From Ferribacterium limneticum (GTDB lineage: Bacteria; Pseudomonadota; Gammaproteobacteria; Burkholderiales; Rhodocyclaceae), in contig NZ_CP075191.1 in NCBI RefSeq assembly GCF_020510625.1, positions 1,836,001-1,900,000 of the forward strand: a stretch of DNA of 64,000 bases. Reading direction: 5' to 3'. The translations under genes were made by a program, and so were the position numbers. Position 1 is the stretch's first letter. Each line of letters begins with the position of its first letter. The notes beneath the pieces are model-generated. The model ran no database searches and was not told where the DNA came from. It saw only the letters and a program-made list of their open reading frames with translations. This document shows positions 29,442 through 39,406 of the stretch, one piece after another.

Positions 29442-31514
29442 ATGAGCGAAACCAACACCGGCACGCCCGTCGTCACCTTCGAGGGTAGCCCATACCGATT
29501 GCATCAACCCTTTCCGCCGGCTGGCGACCAGCCCGAGGCGATTCGACAACTCGTCGAGGGGCTAGGTGATGGTTTGTCATTTCAGACGCTGCTTGGCGTT
29601 ACCGGCTCGGGCAAGACTTATACGATGGCCAACGTAATTGCCCGTACCGGTCGTCCGGCCTTGGTGCTGGCCCCGAACAAGACACTGGCGGCGCAGTTGT
29701 ACTCAGAGTTCAAGGAATTCTTTCCAGAGAATTCCGTCGAGTACTTCGTGTCCTATTACGACTACTACCAGCCGGAAGCCTACGTCCCATCTCGCGACCT
29801 GTTCATTGAGAAAGATAGCTCGATCAATGATCACATCGAGCAGATGCGCTTGTCTGCGACGAAAAGCCTGATCGAGCGACGGGATGTGGTGATCGTCGCC
29901 ACTGTTTCCTGTATCTACGGTATCGGCGATCGTGACGAATATCACAACATGATCCTGACCATGCGTGTCGGAGACAAACTGGATCAGCGCGCCATCGTCA
30001 AGCGCCTGACCGACATGCAGTACGAGCGCAACGAGATGGATTTTCACCGAGGAACCTTTCGGGTGCGTGGGGACGTCATCGACGTTTTTCCGGCCGAACA
30101 TGCCGAGCACGCCATTCGGATTTCTTTGTTCGACGATGAGCTTGAAGGCCTGCAGTTCTTTGACCCGTTGACCGGTCACCTGCTGCATAAGGCGTTGCGC
30201 TTTACCGTTTTTCCGGCTTCGCACTACGTTACGCCACGCGCCACGGTACTTCGCGCCATTGATGCGATCAAGGATGAGTTGCGCGAACGGATTGATTTTT
30301 TCACGCGCAACAACAAATTGGTCGAAGCTCAGCGGATCGAGCAGCGCACCCGCTTTGACCTCGAAATGCTCGATCAGATCGGCTTCTGTAAAGGCATCGA
30401 AAATTACTCGCGGCATTTCTCGGGTCGCAAAGCAGGGGAGTCACCGCCCACACTGATCGATTATTTGCCGCCAGATGCGTTGATGTTCATCGATGAGTCG
30501 CACGTTTCCATCGGCCAGGTCGGTGGCATGTACAAAGGCGATCGCTCGCGTAAGGAAAACCTGGTCGACTACGGTTTTAGATTACCGTCGGCCTTGGATA
30601 ATCGACCGCTGCAATTCAACGAGTTCGAGGCGCATATGCGCCAGACAATCTTCGTTTCGGCGACGCCTTCCGATTATGAACAACAGCACGCCGGCCAGGT
30701 TGTCGAGCAAGTGGCCAGGCCCACCGGGCTGATTGATCCGGAGGTCATCGTGCGTCCGGCCTCAACCCAGGTGGACGATTTGCTGGCCGAGATCGGCAAG
30801 CGGATCGCTGTTGGTGAGCGCGTTTTGGTTACGACGCTGACCAAGCGCATGTCCGAAGATTTGACCGATTTCCTGGCGGATAACGGCATCAAGGTGCGCT
30901 ACCTGCATTCGGACATCGATACGGTTGAGCGTGTCGAAATCATCCGCGACCTTCGCCTCGGCGAGTTTGATGTGCTGGTTGGTATCAACCTGCTGCGCGA
31001 AGGATTGGATATCCCGGAGGTTTCGCTGGTGGCAATTCTTGACGCAGACAAAGAGGGGTTTCTGCGTTCCGAGCGTTCCCTGATCCAGACAATCGGCCGC
31101 GCGGCGCGCCATATCCATGGCACGGCTATCCTCTATGCTGATACAGTTACGCAATCCATGCAGCGTGCCATTGCCGAAACCGGCAGGCGCCGAGAGAAGC
31201 AAATTGCTTTCAATCTGGAGCACGGTATTACGCCGCGCGGGGTGTCCAAGAAGATCAAGGACATCATCGACGGTGTTTATGATGCCGAATCGGCCCATAC
31301 GGAGCTGAAGGCGGCGCAGCAGCAAGCGGCTTACGAGGCCATGGATGAGAAGGCGGTGGCCAGGGAAATCAAGCGTCTCGAAAAATTGATGATGGAGTGC
31401 GCTAAAAACCTGGAATTCGAAAAAGCGGCGGCGGCCCGCGACGATCTGTTCCGGCTCAGGGAACGAGTATTCGGCGCGGCTCAGCACGACCTCGACGGAG
31501 ATGGGACAAAATGA
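29442..31514 (+). CDS. uvrB: Excinuclease ABC subunit UvrB
   Basis: UvrB is the damage-verifying helicase-like subunit of nucleotide excision repair. The 690-aa protein has Walker A GVTGSGKT (about residue 53), the beta-hairpin region [13 protein letters not shown], the DEAD-like motif FIDESHVS, and helicase motif [11 protein letters not shown]. The C-terminal UVR domain (about 645-680) binds UvrC. ATG 29442 gives the standard N-terminus; the in-frame extension from 29181 overlaps the divergent aminotransferase and is a shadow. The stop overlaps the next gene by 4 bp. Confidence 0.97.
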   Translation: MSETNTGTPVVTFEGSPYRLHQPFPPAGDQPEAIRQLVEGLGDGLSFQTLLGVTGSGKTYTMANVIARTGRPALVLAPNKTLAAQLYSEFKEFFPENSVEYFVSYYDYYQPEAYVPSRDLFIEKDSSINDHIEQMRLSATKSLIERRDVVIVATVSCIYGIGDRDEYHNMILTMRVGDKLDQRAIVKRLTDMQYERNEMDFHRGTFRVRGDVIDVFPAEHAEHAIRISLFDDELEGLQFFDPLTGHLLHKALRFTVFPASHYVTPRATVLRAIDAIKDELRERIDFFTRNNKLVEAQRIEQRTRFDLEMLDQIGFCKGIENYSRHFSGRKAGESPPTLIDYLPPDALMFIDESHVSIGQVGGMYKGDRSRKENLVDYGFRLPSALDNRPLQFNEFEAHMRQTIFVSATPSDYEQQHAGQVVEQVARPTGLIDPEVIVRPASTQVDDLLAEIGKRIAVGERVLVTTLTKRMSEDLTDFLADNGIKVRYLHSDIDTVERVEIIRDLRLGEFDVLVGINLLREGLDIPEVSLVAILDADKEGFLRSERSLIQTIGRAARHIHGTAILYADTVTQSMQRAIAETGRRREKQIAFNLEHGITPRGVSKKIKDIIDGVYDAESAHTELKAAQQQAAYEAMDEKAVAREIKRLEKLMMECAKNLEFEKAAAARDDLFRLRERVFGAAQHDLDGDGTK

Positions 31515-31993
31515 ATTATCGCGTGCTACTCGTCTGCATGGGCAATATCTGTCGCTCCCCTACGGCGGAGGGGGTTCTTCGTTATTTCATTAAAATCAAT
31601 AATCTCGGCGATAAAGTTGAAGTGGATTCTGCTGGAACGCATGGCTATCATGTGGGCGAGGCACCAGACTCTAGAACCCAACGAGCAGCTTCGGCTCGCG
31701 GCTACAATCTGTCGCAACTTCGGGCACGCAAGGTGGCACGCCAGGATCTGGATTACTTCGATTTGGTGCTGGCCATGGATAAAAGTAATCTCGATAACCT
31801 GCAACGCATGGCAACACCAGAGCAGCAGAAGCGTCTCGGATTGTTCATGGATTATGCGAAAAATTTTGACGATGACGAGGTGCCTGACCCTTACTACGGC
31901 CTAGGTCACGGATTCGATCTCGTGCTTGATATGGTCGAAGACGCATCGCGCGGCCTGATTGAAGAGATCAAGCAAAAACTGGGACGAAGTTGA
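31511..31993 (+). CDS. Low-molecular-weight protein-tyrosine phosphatase
   Basis: The 160-aa phosphatase has the catalytic P-loop C-M-G-N-I-C-R-S (C at about residue 9), followed by PTAEGVLR and the acid-loop motif DPYYG (about 130). Members either oppose tyrosine kinases of capsule export or act more broadly; no kinase or polysaccharide gene is nearby. The start overlaps the uvrB stop (ATGA), so it should be co-expressed with uvrB, an uncommon pairing. It converges on rne across a strong bidirectional terminator. Confidence 0.93.
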   Translation: MNYRVLLVCMGNICRSPTAEGVLRYFIKINNLGDKVEVDSAGTHGYHVGEAPDSRTQRAASARGYNLSQLRARKVARQDLDYFDLVLAMDKSNLDNLQRMATPEQQKRLGLFMDYAKNFDDDEVPDPYYGLGHGFDLVLDMVEDASRGLIEEIKQKLGRS

Positions 31994-32006
31994 CCCATTC
32001 ATGAAA

Positions 32007-32040
32007 ACAAAAAGGGGCACCCTCGGGTGCCCCTTTTTGT
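32007..32040. terminator. Strong bidirectional terminator between phosphatase gene and rne
   Basis: Perfect 16-bp stem ACAAAAAGGGGCACCC / GGGTGCCCCTTTTTGT with a TC loop. The A5/T5 tracts at both ends serve both converging transcripts. Confidence 0.93.
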
Positions 32041-32055
32041 TGGTTGCTCCAGCCT

Positions 32056-34659
32056 TTATTTGGCGGTTTCAACCATGACCAGCGATTCGCTTTCGGCCTG
32101 ATCGACCGCAGGTTTTGCCTTGCGTGGGCGACCCAGCTTGGCCGGTGCTTCGGCTTGAGCCACAGCGACTGTGGCGGAAGTCGTCTGAACCATGACCAAG
32201 CCGCTTTCAGCCAGTGTTGCTTCAAGATTCACTGGTTCTGCTGCGACCGGGGTTGGTGCTTCAAGCTTCGGGCTTTCCTGAACCTCGACCGCAGGCGTTT
32301 CAGTGATTTCAACTGGAGCAGCTTCGATAACTTCTGCAGCCTGAACCGGTTCAGCAATGGCCGCTATGGCAACCTGCTCGATAGCCGGTGGTGCAACTTC
32401 TACGGCGACCACTGCAGGTTCGGCCGCGGGAATCACAACCACAACCGGTTCTTGGTTGGCTGGCTCAACAGCTAACTCGGTTGTCGCTGGTAGCGCCTCG
32501 GTAACCGGTGTGGCGTCAGCCTCGTTGCGACGCTCGCCACGACCACGGCCGCCACGACGACCGCGGCGACGATTGCCTTGCTCTTCGTTGCCCTGTGCAT
32601 CAGGCGCATCGTTGCCAAGCAGCGGAGCAACAGCGGCATCTGTGATCGCTGATTGCTGGACCAACTTGTTTTCAACAGCTTCCGGTTGCTGGCGTTCGCC
32701 ACGTTCCTTACGTTCGCCACGCGGACGGCGTTCCTTGCGTTCGCCATTCGGTGCCGGTGTTCCGTCCTGCGGAGCCTTGTCGGCTACATTGCGGTCCTTG
32801 CGCTCAGGACGTTCCTTGCGTTCGCCGCGCTCTTCGTCACGACGATTGCCGTTGCGGCCGCCACGACGGCCATCACGACGGCCATCACCGCGAGCTTCGC
32901 GCGGCTTCTTGGCCGGCTCCGGAGTTGCGACTGGCTCGACTGGCTTCGGAGAGGAACGGAACCACGAGAAAATCTTCGAGAACAAGCCACCTTCTGGCTG
33001 AACAGGGGCGGCAACGGGTGCTTCTGCCTTTTCCGGCATGATCGGTGCGGGCTGGTCAGGAGAAATGCCTTTGATCGCAGCTTCCTGGCGTGGCTTGGCG
33101 GCCTCGGCCTGGGTTGCCTGCTTGATGGCTTCCTCAATCGGCATGTCGACCATCTTGTAGGAGGGCTCACGAAGATCATCCTGGTTCAGATCGTCGTGGC
33201 GCAGGCGGGTGATGGTGTGTGCCGGCGTTTCGAGGTGAACGTTCGGGATCAGCAGGATGGTGACCTTGTGGCGCAGCTCAATAGCCTGGATATCCGGGCG
33301 CTTTTCGTTGAGCAGGAAGGTGGCAACATCAACCGGAACCTGAACATGCACGGCACCCGTGTTTTCCTTCATCGCTTCCTCTTCGAGAATGCGCAGGATG
33401 TGCAGTGCAGCTGATTCGGCAGAGCGGATGTGGCCAGTGCCAGTACAGCGCGGGCAGGGGATGTAGCTGGTTTCGGCAAGCGCCGGGCGCAGACGCTGAC
33501 GGGATAGTTCCATCAGGCCAAAGCGGCTGATTTTGCCCATCTGAACACGGGCGCGGTCGAAACGGAGCGCATCGCGCAGACGGTTTTCGACTTCGCGCTG
33601 GTTCTTCTGATTTTCCATGTCGATAAAGTCGATCACGATCAGGCCGCCCAGGTCGCGCAAACGCAACTGACGGGCCAATTCTTCAGCGGCTTCCTGGTTC
33701 GTCTTGAACGCGGTTTCTTCGATATCGGAACCCTTGGTGGCGCGACCGGAGTTAACGTCGACGGCGACCAGCGCTTCAGTGTGATCGATAACGATAGCGC
33801 CACCGGACGGCAGATTGACCTGGCGAGCGAAGGCAGTTTCGATCTGATGTTCGATCTGGAAGCGCGAGAACAGCGGCACATCATCGCGGTAACGCTTGAC
33901 GCGATTGATATTGCCCGGCATGACTGTGCCCATGAAGGCGCGGGCCTGCTCATAGACTTCGTCGGTGTCGATCAGGATTTCGCCGATATCCGGCTGGAAA
34001 TAGTCACGGATGGCCCGGATAACCAGGCTGCCTTCCAGATAAATCAGGAAAGCACCACTCTGTTGCTGGGCGGCGCCGTCAATGGCGGTCCACAGCTGCA
34101 GCAGGTAATTCAAGTCCCACTGCAGTTCTTCGGCCTGACGGCCAATGGCTGCAGTGCGGGCAATCAGGCTCATGCCGTTGGGCACTTCCAGCTGATCCAT
34201 GACATCGCGCAGCTCTGCACGTTCGTCACCGTCAACGCGACGGGATACACCACCACCACGCGGGTTGTTCGGCATCAAAACGAGATAGCGGCCTGCCAGA
34301 GAAACGTAGGTGGTCAGGGCTGCGCCCTTGTTGCCACGTTCATCCTTGTCGACCTGGACGATCAGTTCCTGACCTTCCTTCAGCGCATCCTGAATTCGGG
34401 CGCGACCAGCTTCTGTGCCCGGCTGGAAGAAGGCGCGGGAAACTTCCTTGAAGGGAAGGAAACCGTGGCGGTCAGCACCGTAATCGACGAAGCAGGCTTC
34501 GAGCGACGGTTCGATGCGGGTAATGACACCCTTGTAGATGTTACTTTTTCGTTGTTCCTTGGCGGCGGACTCAATGTCGAGATCAATCAGTTTCTGACCA
34601 TCGACAATGGCGACACGGAGTTCTTCCGCCTGTGTCGCATTGAATAGCATGCGTTTCAT
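32056..34659 (-). CDS. rne: Ribonuclease E
   Basis: RNase E is the main endoribonuclease for mRNA decay and rRNA/tRNA processing, and scaffold of the degradosome. The 867-aa protein starts MKRMLFNATQAEELRVAI, carries an S1 domain (about 35-125) and the 5'-sensor and DNase-like catalytic parts, and has the zinc-link motif C-P-R-C-T-G-T-G (about 405). The C-terminal half (about 520-867) is disordered: an Arg/Glu-rich RNA-binding stretch with repeated GERKER-like runs, then an Ala/Val/Pro/Glu-rich tail. ATG 34659 is the family start. Confidence 0.95.
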   Translation of the reverse strand: MKRMLFNATQAEELRVAIVDGQKLIDLDIESAAKEQRKSNIYKGVITRIEPSLEACFVDYGADRHGFLPFKEVSRAFFQPGTEAGRARIQDALKEGQELIVQVDKDERGNKGAALTTYVSLAGRYLVLMPNNPRGGGVSRRVDGDERAELRDVMDQLEVPNGMSLIARTAAIGRQAEELQWDLNYLLQLWTAIDGAAQQQSGAFLIYLEGSLVIRAIRDYFQPDIGEILIDTDEVYEQARAFMGTVMPGNINRVKRYRDDVPLFSRFQIEHQIETAFARQVNLPSGGAIVIDHTEALVAVDVNSGRATKGSDIEETAFKTNQEAAEELARQLRLRDLGGLIVIDFIDMENQKNQREVENRLRDALRFDRARVQMGKISRFGLMELSRQRLRPALAETSYIPCPRCTGTGHIRSAESAALHILRILEEEAMKENTGAVHVQVPVDVATFLLNEKRPDIQAIELRHKVTILLIPNVHLETPAHTITRLRHDDLNQDDLREPSYKMVDMPIEEAIKQATQAEAAKPRQEAAIKGISPDQPAPIMPEKAEAPVAAPVQPEGGLFSKIFSWFRSSPKPVEPVATPEPAKKPREARGDGRRDGRRGGRNGNRRDEERGERKERPERKDRNVADKAPQDGTPAPNGERKERRPRGERKERGERQQPEAVENKLVQQSAITDAAVAPLLGNDAPDAQGNEEQGNRRRGRRGGRGRGERRNEADATPVTEALPATTELAVEPANQEPVVVVIPAAEPAVVAVEVAPPAIEQVAIAAIAEPVQAAEVIEAAPVEITETPAVEVQESPKLEAPTPVAAEPVNLEATLAESGLVMVQTTSATVAVAQAEAPAKLGRPRKAKPAVDQAESESLVMVETAK

Positions 34660-35057
34660 TATTTTCGGGCTCCAGCGCACAGCAGCACGCTGCAACGAAA
34701 CGCCCTTACAGGCAGCGACAGTTTCAGTTATCGGGTTGCGTCATAAATGGTGGGCAAAGGCGATGGTGAATGTGCTGATCAACAAACGGTTGCGTGCTTT
34801 TTATTGAAATGCGCAACCTGAAAATTCCTGCAACGGGCAATCCGTGCGTGCTTACAGTGGGCTTATCCATTAACATCACTACTTTTGGTGAGTGAACTTA
34901 ACCAGTCGTTTCACGTTGGTCTGGCCTGTGCAATTGGCATAGGTGAGACTTCGGAACCTGCCGTATGGCGGTCGCGCATTGAGCGCGAGGGCAAACGGTC
35001 TGACGGTTCGGCATCTCTTGCAAACCGAGACGTAAAACGTGGGCAGTATATTAGAAA
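34660..35057. other. Divergent intergenic region between rne and rluC
   Basis: This 398-bp gap holds no convincing gene. It must contain the rne and rluC promoters. On the rne side, GGTTGCG (34788-34794) can pair with CGCAACC (34812-34818) in the probable rne leader; RNase E controls its own synthesis through the leader in enterobacteria, but similarity to that leader is not visible. TATATT at about 35046 lies very close to the rluC ATG and has no matching -35 box. Confidence 0.5.
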
Positions 35058-36062
35058 ATGAATGGTGCAGGTAACAATTCAGTGACCCATGTCGAGGTCG
35101 GCGAAGAAGAGCTGGGCCAGCGCCTCGATAACTTCCTGATCCGGCGCTGCAAGGGTGTTCCGAAAAGCCATATTTACCGGATTTTGCGGAGCGGAGAAGT
35201 CCGCGTGAACAGCAAGCGGGTTGATGCAACGTATCGGCTTTGTGTTGGCGACAACATCCGCATTCCCCCGATCCGTATTGCCGAACGACCACAGAACGAA
35301 GTTGATGAGGCTGCCAAGAAGCGGGTTGATCTGCCGATCATCTACGAAGACGAAGCCATGCTGGTTATCAATAAGCCGGAAGGTGTTGCTGTGCACGGTG
35401 GTAGCGGAGTCAGCTTTGGGGTGATTGAGGCTTTGCGCCGGCAGCGCCCAATGGCCAAGTTTCTTGAGTTGGCGCACCGCCTCGATCGTGAGACCTCCGG
35501 TGTTCTTCTTGTCGGCAAGAAACGTCTGGCACTGACCGCGCTGCACGACATGTTCCGAGAGCATGGTGCCGGCGCAGATAAGCGCTATCTGGTGTTGGTT
35601 AAGGGGCGCTGGATGAACAGTACCCAGCATGTGAAATTACCTTTGCACAAATACCTTACTGAGGGTGGCGAACGGCGTGTTTCAGTTGATCCGCAAGGTA
35701 AGGCTTCGCACACGGTATTCCGACTTCTGGCGCGCTGGTCTGAGGTAAGCCTGCTGGAAGCGCAATTGAAGACGGGGCGTACTCATCAGATACGTGTTCA
35801 TCTGGCACACCTTGGTTTTCCTATTCTTGGCGACGAGAAATACGGAGATTTTGCGCTGAACAAGGTGCTCAAGCGCGACGGACTAAAGCGCATGGCGCTG
35901 CACGCTTGGCGCATGGCTTTCCGACACCCTCTGACAGCGGCGGAACTGGAGTGTGTTGCGCCGTTGCCAGATGGGCTGGGAAGCTACATTGCTGGACTCG
36001 ACGCACAAAAGCACCGGGAATTCACTGCTGAAAATCTTGAATCGATACTTGCTAGCCGATGA
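35058..36062 (+). CDS. rluC: 23S rRNA pseudouridine(955/2504/2580) synthase RluC
   Basis: The 334-aa enzyme converts U955, U2504 and U2580 of 23S rRNA to pseudouridine. It has an N-terminal S4 RNA-binding domain (about residues 18-75), the catalytic motif HRLDRETSG (Asp at about 138) and the RTHQIRVH segment (about 238). It is divergent from rne, an arrangement conserved in many beta- and gammaproteobacteria. The stop overlaps the next gene by 4 bp. Confidence 0.94.
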   Translation: MNGAGNNSVTHVEVGEEELGQRLDNFLIRRCKGVPKSHIYRILRSGEVRVNSKRVDATYRLCVGDNIRIPPIRIAERPQNEVDEAAKKRVDLPIIYEDEAMLVINKPEGVAVHGGSGVSFGVIEALRRQRPMAKFLELAHRLDRETSGVLLVGKKRLALTALHDMFREHGAGADKRYLVLVKGRWMNSTQHVKLPLHKYLTEGGERRVSVDPQGKASHTVFRLLARWSEVSLLEAQLKTGRTHQIRVHLAHLGFPILGDEKYGDFALNKVLKRDGLKRMALHAWRMAFRHPLTAAELECVAPLPDGLGSYIAGLDAQKHREFTAENLESILASR

Positions 36063-36709
36063 AATACGAACTGATTGTTTTTGACTGGGACGGAACCCTT
36101 CTTGATTCCGCCGGAGCCATTGTTCAGGCCATCCAGGCTGCCTGTCGCGACCTTGACCTGGCGGTGCCGGACGATAACCGGGCTCGACATGTCATCGGCC
36201 TCGGGCTTGTGGATGCGCTGCGTCATGCCGTGCCCGAATTGATGCCAGATCGCTATCAGGCGATGGTTGATCGTTACCGTTACCACTACCTTGCAGGCGA
36301 CCACCGGTTGACTTTGTTCAGTGGTGTTCCGCAGATGCTGGAGCGCTTGCATGCGGCTGGACATATTTTGGCAGTTGCAACAGGCAAGAGCCGGGCAGGG
36401 CTGGAGCGCGCCCTGGATCATTCCGGCCTTAGGCCGTTGTTTCAGGCGTCTCGTTGTGCCGACGAATGTCATTCAAAACCGCATCCACAAATGCTGGCAG
36501 AGTTGACGGCGGAATTTGGCATTGCAAATGAATCAACTGTCATGATTGGTGATACTTCGCACGATCTGCTGATGGCCAGCAATGCCGGTGTTGATAGTTT
36601 GGCGGTGACTTACGGCGCACATGCTCATGACCATCTAACGGAATATAAACCGGTTGCCTGCCTGCACAGCGTAGGGGAGCTCGATCTGTGGCTCAGAGAT
36701 TTCGCCTGA
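36059..36709 (+). CDS. HAD-superfamily hydrolase (phosphoglycolate phosphatase-like)
   Basis: The 216-aa HAD subfamily IA phosphatase has motif I FDWDGTLLDS (nucleophile Asp9), a helical cap (about 15-80), motif II in VATGKSR, the motif III lysine, and motif IV MIGDTSHDLLMA. The gene neighbourhood after rluC is typical for a Gph-like phosphatase in betaproteobacteria, but the substrate cannot be read from sequence. It overlaps rluC by 4 bp and the Rieske gene by 22 bp. Confidence 0.88.
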   Translation: MKYELIVFDWDGTLLDSAGAIVQAIQAACRDLDLAVPDDNRARHVIGLGLVDALRHAVPELMPDRYQAMVDRYRYHYLAGDHRLTLFSGVPQMLERLHAAGHILAVATGKSRAGLERALDHSGLRPLFQASRCADECHSKPHPQMLAELTAEFGIANESTVMIGDTSHDLLMASNAGVDSLAVTYGAHAHDHLTEYKPVACLHSVGELDLWLRDFA

Positions 36710-37047
36710 TTTGTTCGGCGGAGGCCGTTGTCGAGGCGGGTAGGGGTTTTCGTTTTCTCGTGGTGCGCTACGGTCGTGAGGTTTCGGCCTTCGTGGTTCG
36801 CTTTCAAGGGCAGGTTTATGGCTATTTGAACGAATGCGCTCATGTTCCTGCCGAGCTCGACTGGCTGCCCGGCGAATTCTTTGATGATTCCAAGCTATAC
36901 TTGATTTGCTCGATTCATGGCGCGCTTTATGCTCCAGAAACGGGCAGGTGTCTCGGCGGTCGCTGTTCGGGTAAGGGGCTAAAGCCAGTGATGATGCATG
37001 AGATTGATGGGCAGATTTTTTTAGAACAAGACGACAATTATGGATAA
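36688..37047 (+). CDS. Rieske [2Fe-2S] domain protein
   Basis: This small 119-aa Rieske ferredoxin-like protein has cluster ligands in C-A-H (NECAHVPAELDW, about residue 52) and C-S-I-H (about 79). The fold resembles ferredoxin subunits of dioxygenases, but it stands alone with no oxygenase. GTG 36688 lies within the HAD gene's end (22-bp overlap), and the stop overlaps sppA by 8 bp, so rluC-HAD-Rieske-sppA reads as one operon. The role is unknown; electron transfer is likely. Confidence 0.88.
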   Translation: MAQRFRLICSAEAVVEAGRGFRFLVVRYGREVSAFVVRFQGQVYGYLNECAHVPAELDWLPGEFFDDSKLYLICSIHGALYAPETGRCLGGRCSGKGLKPVMMHEIDGQIFLEQDDNYG

Positions 37048-38002
37048 CCCCCAACCGCCTAATAACGACTCCGCATGGGAGCGAAAAACTCTGGAGAAGC
37101 TTGTTTTTGCTGCGCTTGATGAGCAGCGAACTCGGCGCCGCTGGGGGATTGCTTTCAAGGCGCTTGGTTTTGTCTATCTACTTGTCGTGTTGATCGCTGT
37201 TGTTGACTGGGGAACTGGTGCTGAACATCAGGAGCGCCACACTGCCTTGGTAAATCTGAATGGTGTCATCGAGGCCAAGGGTGAAGCTAACGCCGAGAAT
37301 TTGATCGCTGCCTTGAATGGCGCCTTTGAAGAAAAAAATGCCGTTGGCGTCATTTTGCGTATTAACAGCCCAGGGGGGAGCCCGGTTCAAGCCGGTATCA
37401 TCAACGACGAAATTCGTCGTCTGCGCGGGAAATACCCTGACAAGCCGCTCTATGCCGTAGTCGAGGATATGTGTGCTTCAGGCGGCTATTACGTTGCTGC
37501 AGCGGCGGACAATATTTACGTGAATAAAGCCAGCATCGTTGGCTCAATTGGGGTGCTGATGGATGGTTTCGGGTTCACTGGTACGATGGATAAAGCCGGT
37601 GTCGAACGCCGCTTGCTGACGGCTGGTGAAAACAAGGGTTTTCTCGATCCTTTCTCGCCTCAGGCTCCCCAGCACAAGGCGCATGCCCAGCTTCTGCTCG
37701 ATGATATTCACCGGCAATTTATTGATGTAGTGAAGGCTGGACGCGGCAAGCGCCTCAAGGAAACGCCAGAAATGTTTTCTGGGCTGATGTGGACAGGAGT
37801 TCAGAGCGTGCAGCTTGGGCTGGCCGATGACTACGGCAGTGTTGACTCGGTGGCGCGTGATGTCATCAAGGCAGAGAAGGTCCTTGATTACTCAGTCAAG
37901 GACAATATTGCCGAACGCTTTGCCAAGCGCCTTGGGGCGAGCACCTTCGCGGGTTTCTGGAAGGGTTTCTCGGAAAGTGCTCTTGGGGTGCGCTTGTACT
38001 GA
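37040..38002 (+). CDS. sppA: Signal peptide peptidase SppA (S49 family)
   Basis: The 320-aa membrane-anchored serine protease degrades leftover signal peptides. It has one transmembrane helix (about residues 40-60), the RINSPGGSPVQAG oxyanion segment, and the nucleophile Ser in M-C-A-S-G-G-Y-Y. The general-base Lys lies in ENKGFLDP (about 198). The length matches the short, single-domain form, not the duplicated 67K E. coli form. It is the last gene of the rluC operon. Confidence 0.93.
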   Translation: MDNPQPPNNDSAWERKTLEKLVFAALDEQRTRRRWGIAFKALGFVYLLVVLIAVVDWGTGAEHQERHTALVNLNGVIEAKGEANAENLIAALNGAFEEKNAVGVILRINSPGGSPVQAGIINDEIRRLRGKYPDKPLYAVVEDMCASGGYYVAAAADNIYVNKASIVGSIGVLMDGFGFTGTMDKAGVERRLLTAGENKGFLDPFSPQAPQHKAHAQLLLDDIHRQFIDVVKAGRGKRLKETPEMFSGLMWTGVQSVQLGLADDYGSVDSVARDVIKAEKVLDYSVKDNIAERFAKRLGASTFAGFWKGFSESALGVRLY

Positions 38003-38005
38003 AAT

Positions 38006-38713
38006 CTAGGCCAGTAGTAAAAAAACTGTAGGACGCCGCTCGATTTCGGGCGGCGTTTGCTTTTTCCACTGCTGAATTGTGCGAGTCAGCACAAATTCTC
38101 CGGGTAGCGACAAGTCGGTTGCTACCGTCAGGCGCGTGCCAGGCTGGCAGGCTTGGAGGATGGTGTCGAACATGGTGCGATTTCGGTAAGGCGTCTCAAT
38201 GAATATCTGTGTTTGAACGCGCTTTCGCGATTCGCTTTCCAAATCGCGCAACGTCTTTGAGCGCTCGATTTCCTTGGCAGGAAGGTAGCCCTGAAAGGCG
38301 AAGCGCTGACCATTGAGTCCTGATGCCATGAGTGCCAAAAGTAGCGAAGATGGGCCAATGAGTGGCACGACACGAATATTTTCTTTCTGTGCCAGCGCGA
38401 CCAGGTCGGCTCCCGGGTCGGCAACTGCAGGGCAGCCGGCCTCAGAGAGCAGACCAATGTCGTGCCCGGCGCGTAATGGTGAAAGCAGGTGGTCAAGCGT
38501 ATCGGCGCGTGTGTGCTCATTCAGCTCTGCCATTTGTAGTTCTTGCAGAGGCTTATCGGTACCGACTGCTTTAAGAAAGGCGCGCGCCGTCTTGGCTTGT
38601 TCGACAACAAAGTGGCTCAATGGTCGTACGGTTGCCAGTACGTTGGGGGGCAGGGAGTCCTGAGGTGCTGTCGGACCAAGCGGCACCGGAATCAAGTAAA
38701 GGGTGCCGGTCAT
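38006..38713 (-). CDS. RsmI-like SAM-dependent methyltransferase
   Basis: The 235-aa tetrapyrrole-methylase-fold protein has LYLIPVPLGP at the N-terminus, the SEAGCPAVADPGADLV loop, and GPSSLLLALMASGL. These match the RsmI family (2'-O-methylation of 16S rRNA C1402), but it is shorter than typical RsmI (about 280 aa) and lacks the C-terminal extension. It is probably a paralogue whose target is unknown. ATG 38713 shares its last base with the maf stop, so both form one minus-strand operon. Confidence 0.83.
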   Translation of the reverse strand: MTGTLYLIPVPLGPTAPQDSLPPNVLATVRPLSHFVVEQAKTARAFLKAVGTDKPLQELQMAELNEHTRADTLDHLLSPLRAGHDIGLLSEAGCPAVADPGADLVALAQKENIRVVPLIGPSSLLLALMASGLNGQRFAFQGYLPAKEIERSKTLRDLESESRKRVQTQIFIETPYRNRTMFDTILQACQPGTRLTVATDLSLPGEFVLTRTIQQWKKQTPPEIERRPTVFLLLA

Positions 38714-39294
38714 CAAAGTACCACCACGCCTTGCTTGCGCAGCATGTCGCACAAGGCAATTAGTGGTAGGCCGACCAGTGCATTCGGGTCATCGCCTCGC
38801 ATGCTGCTCATTAACGCGATGCCCAAACCCTCTGATTTGGCCGACCCGGCACAGTTATATGCAGGTTCCCGGCGCAGGTAGTTTTCGATTTCCTCGCTAT
38901 TCAGCTCACGAAAAGTGACTAGTGTCGGAATTCCGCGGACCTCAAACTCTCCCGTTCTGGCATTTAACAGGCATAAACCAGTAAAAAAATTGACGGTTTT
39001 TCCTGATAAAGCATGAAGTTGCTCGACGGCACGCTCGTGACTTCCAGGTTTTCCATAAACTTTGCCGTCAACCGTGGCAACTTGATCGCTACCGATGATG
39101 ATGGCTTCGGGGTGGGTTTGAGCAACAGCCCTGGCTTTTGCTTCTGAAAGCCGCAATGCCATAGCCTCGGGGGCTTCGTTGGTAAGAGGACTTTCGTTGG
39201 TTTGGGGGTTGGCAACTTCAAAGGCCAGGCCGAGTCGGCCCAGCAGTTCCCGGCGGTAAGGGGAGGTTGAGGCGAGGATCAGTTTTGGTGGCAT
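38713..39294 (-). CDS. maf: Maf-family nucleotide pyrophosphatase (YceF type)
   Basis: The 193-aa protein has the Maf signatures [30 protein letters not shown] spacing, [10 protein letters not shown] and the C-terminal [15 protein letters not shown]. Maf/YceF proteins hydrolyse non-canonical nucleotides such as m7GTP. ATG 39294 gives the family start; a 55-codon upstream extension crosses the divergent yceD promoter and is rejected. Location beside yceD-rpmF-plsX supports the YceF assignment. Confidence 0.93.
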   Translation of the reverse strand: MPPKLILASTSPYRRELLGRLGLAFEVANPQTNESPLTNEAPEAMALRLSEAKARAVAQTHPEAIIIGSDQVATVDGKVYGKPGSHERAVEQLHALSGKTVNFFTGLCLLNARTGEFEVRGIPTLVTFRELNSEEIENYLRREPAYNCAGSAKSEGLGIALMSSMRGDDPNALVGLPLIALCDMLRKQGVVVL

Positions 39295-39349
39295 GAAAGA
39301 CTCGTTACAACAAAGCGTTGCGTTGACTACTTGAAGCGGCACTTTGTTT

Positions 39350-39378
39350 TTGACTTGGAAAGCCAAAAATAATATCAT
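39350..39378 (+). promoter_or_regulatory. Sigma-70 promoter of the yceD-rpmF-plsX-fab operon
   Basis: TTGACT (39350-39355) and TATCAT (39373-39378) each match the consensus at 5 of 6 positions and are separated by exactly 17 bp. Transcription should begin near 39385, downstream of the first in-frame TTG of yceD. Confidence 0.7.
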
Positions 39379-39406
39379 CCGTCGTTTAAGTCGCAACAGC
39401 TCAAGA

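Noticed and set aside
32500..32900. Tandem repeat array or CRISPR-like pattern in the rne 3' half
   Set aside because: The repetition comes from codons for Arg/Glu/Lys-rich runs in the disordered RNase E tail; no regular repeat-spacer structure.
34660..34830. Riboswitch-like structure in the rne leader
   Set aside because: Only one 7-bp stem with a long loop is visible; no known riboswitch core is recognisable.
34879..35292. 137-codon minus-strand frame in the rne-rluC gap
   Set aside because: Overlaps the rluC start, is Cys/Arg-rich with no domain, and lacks a ribosome binding site.
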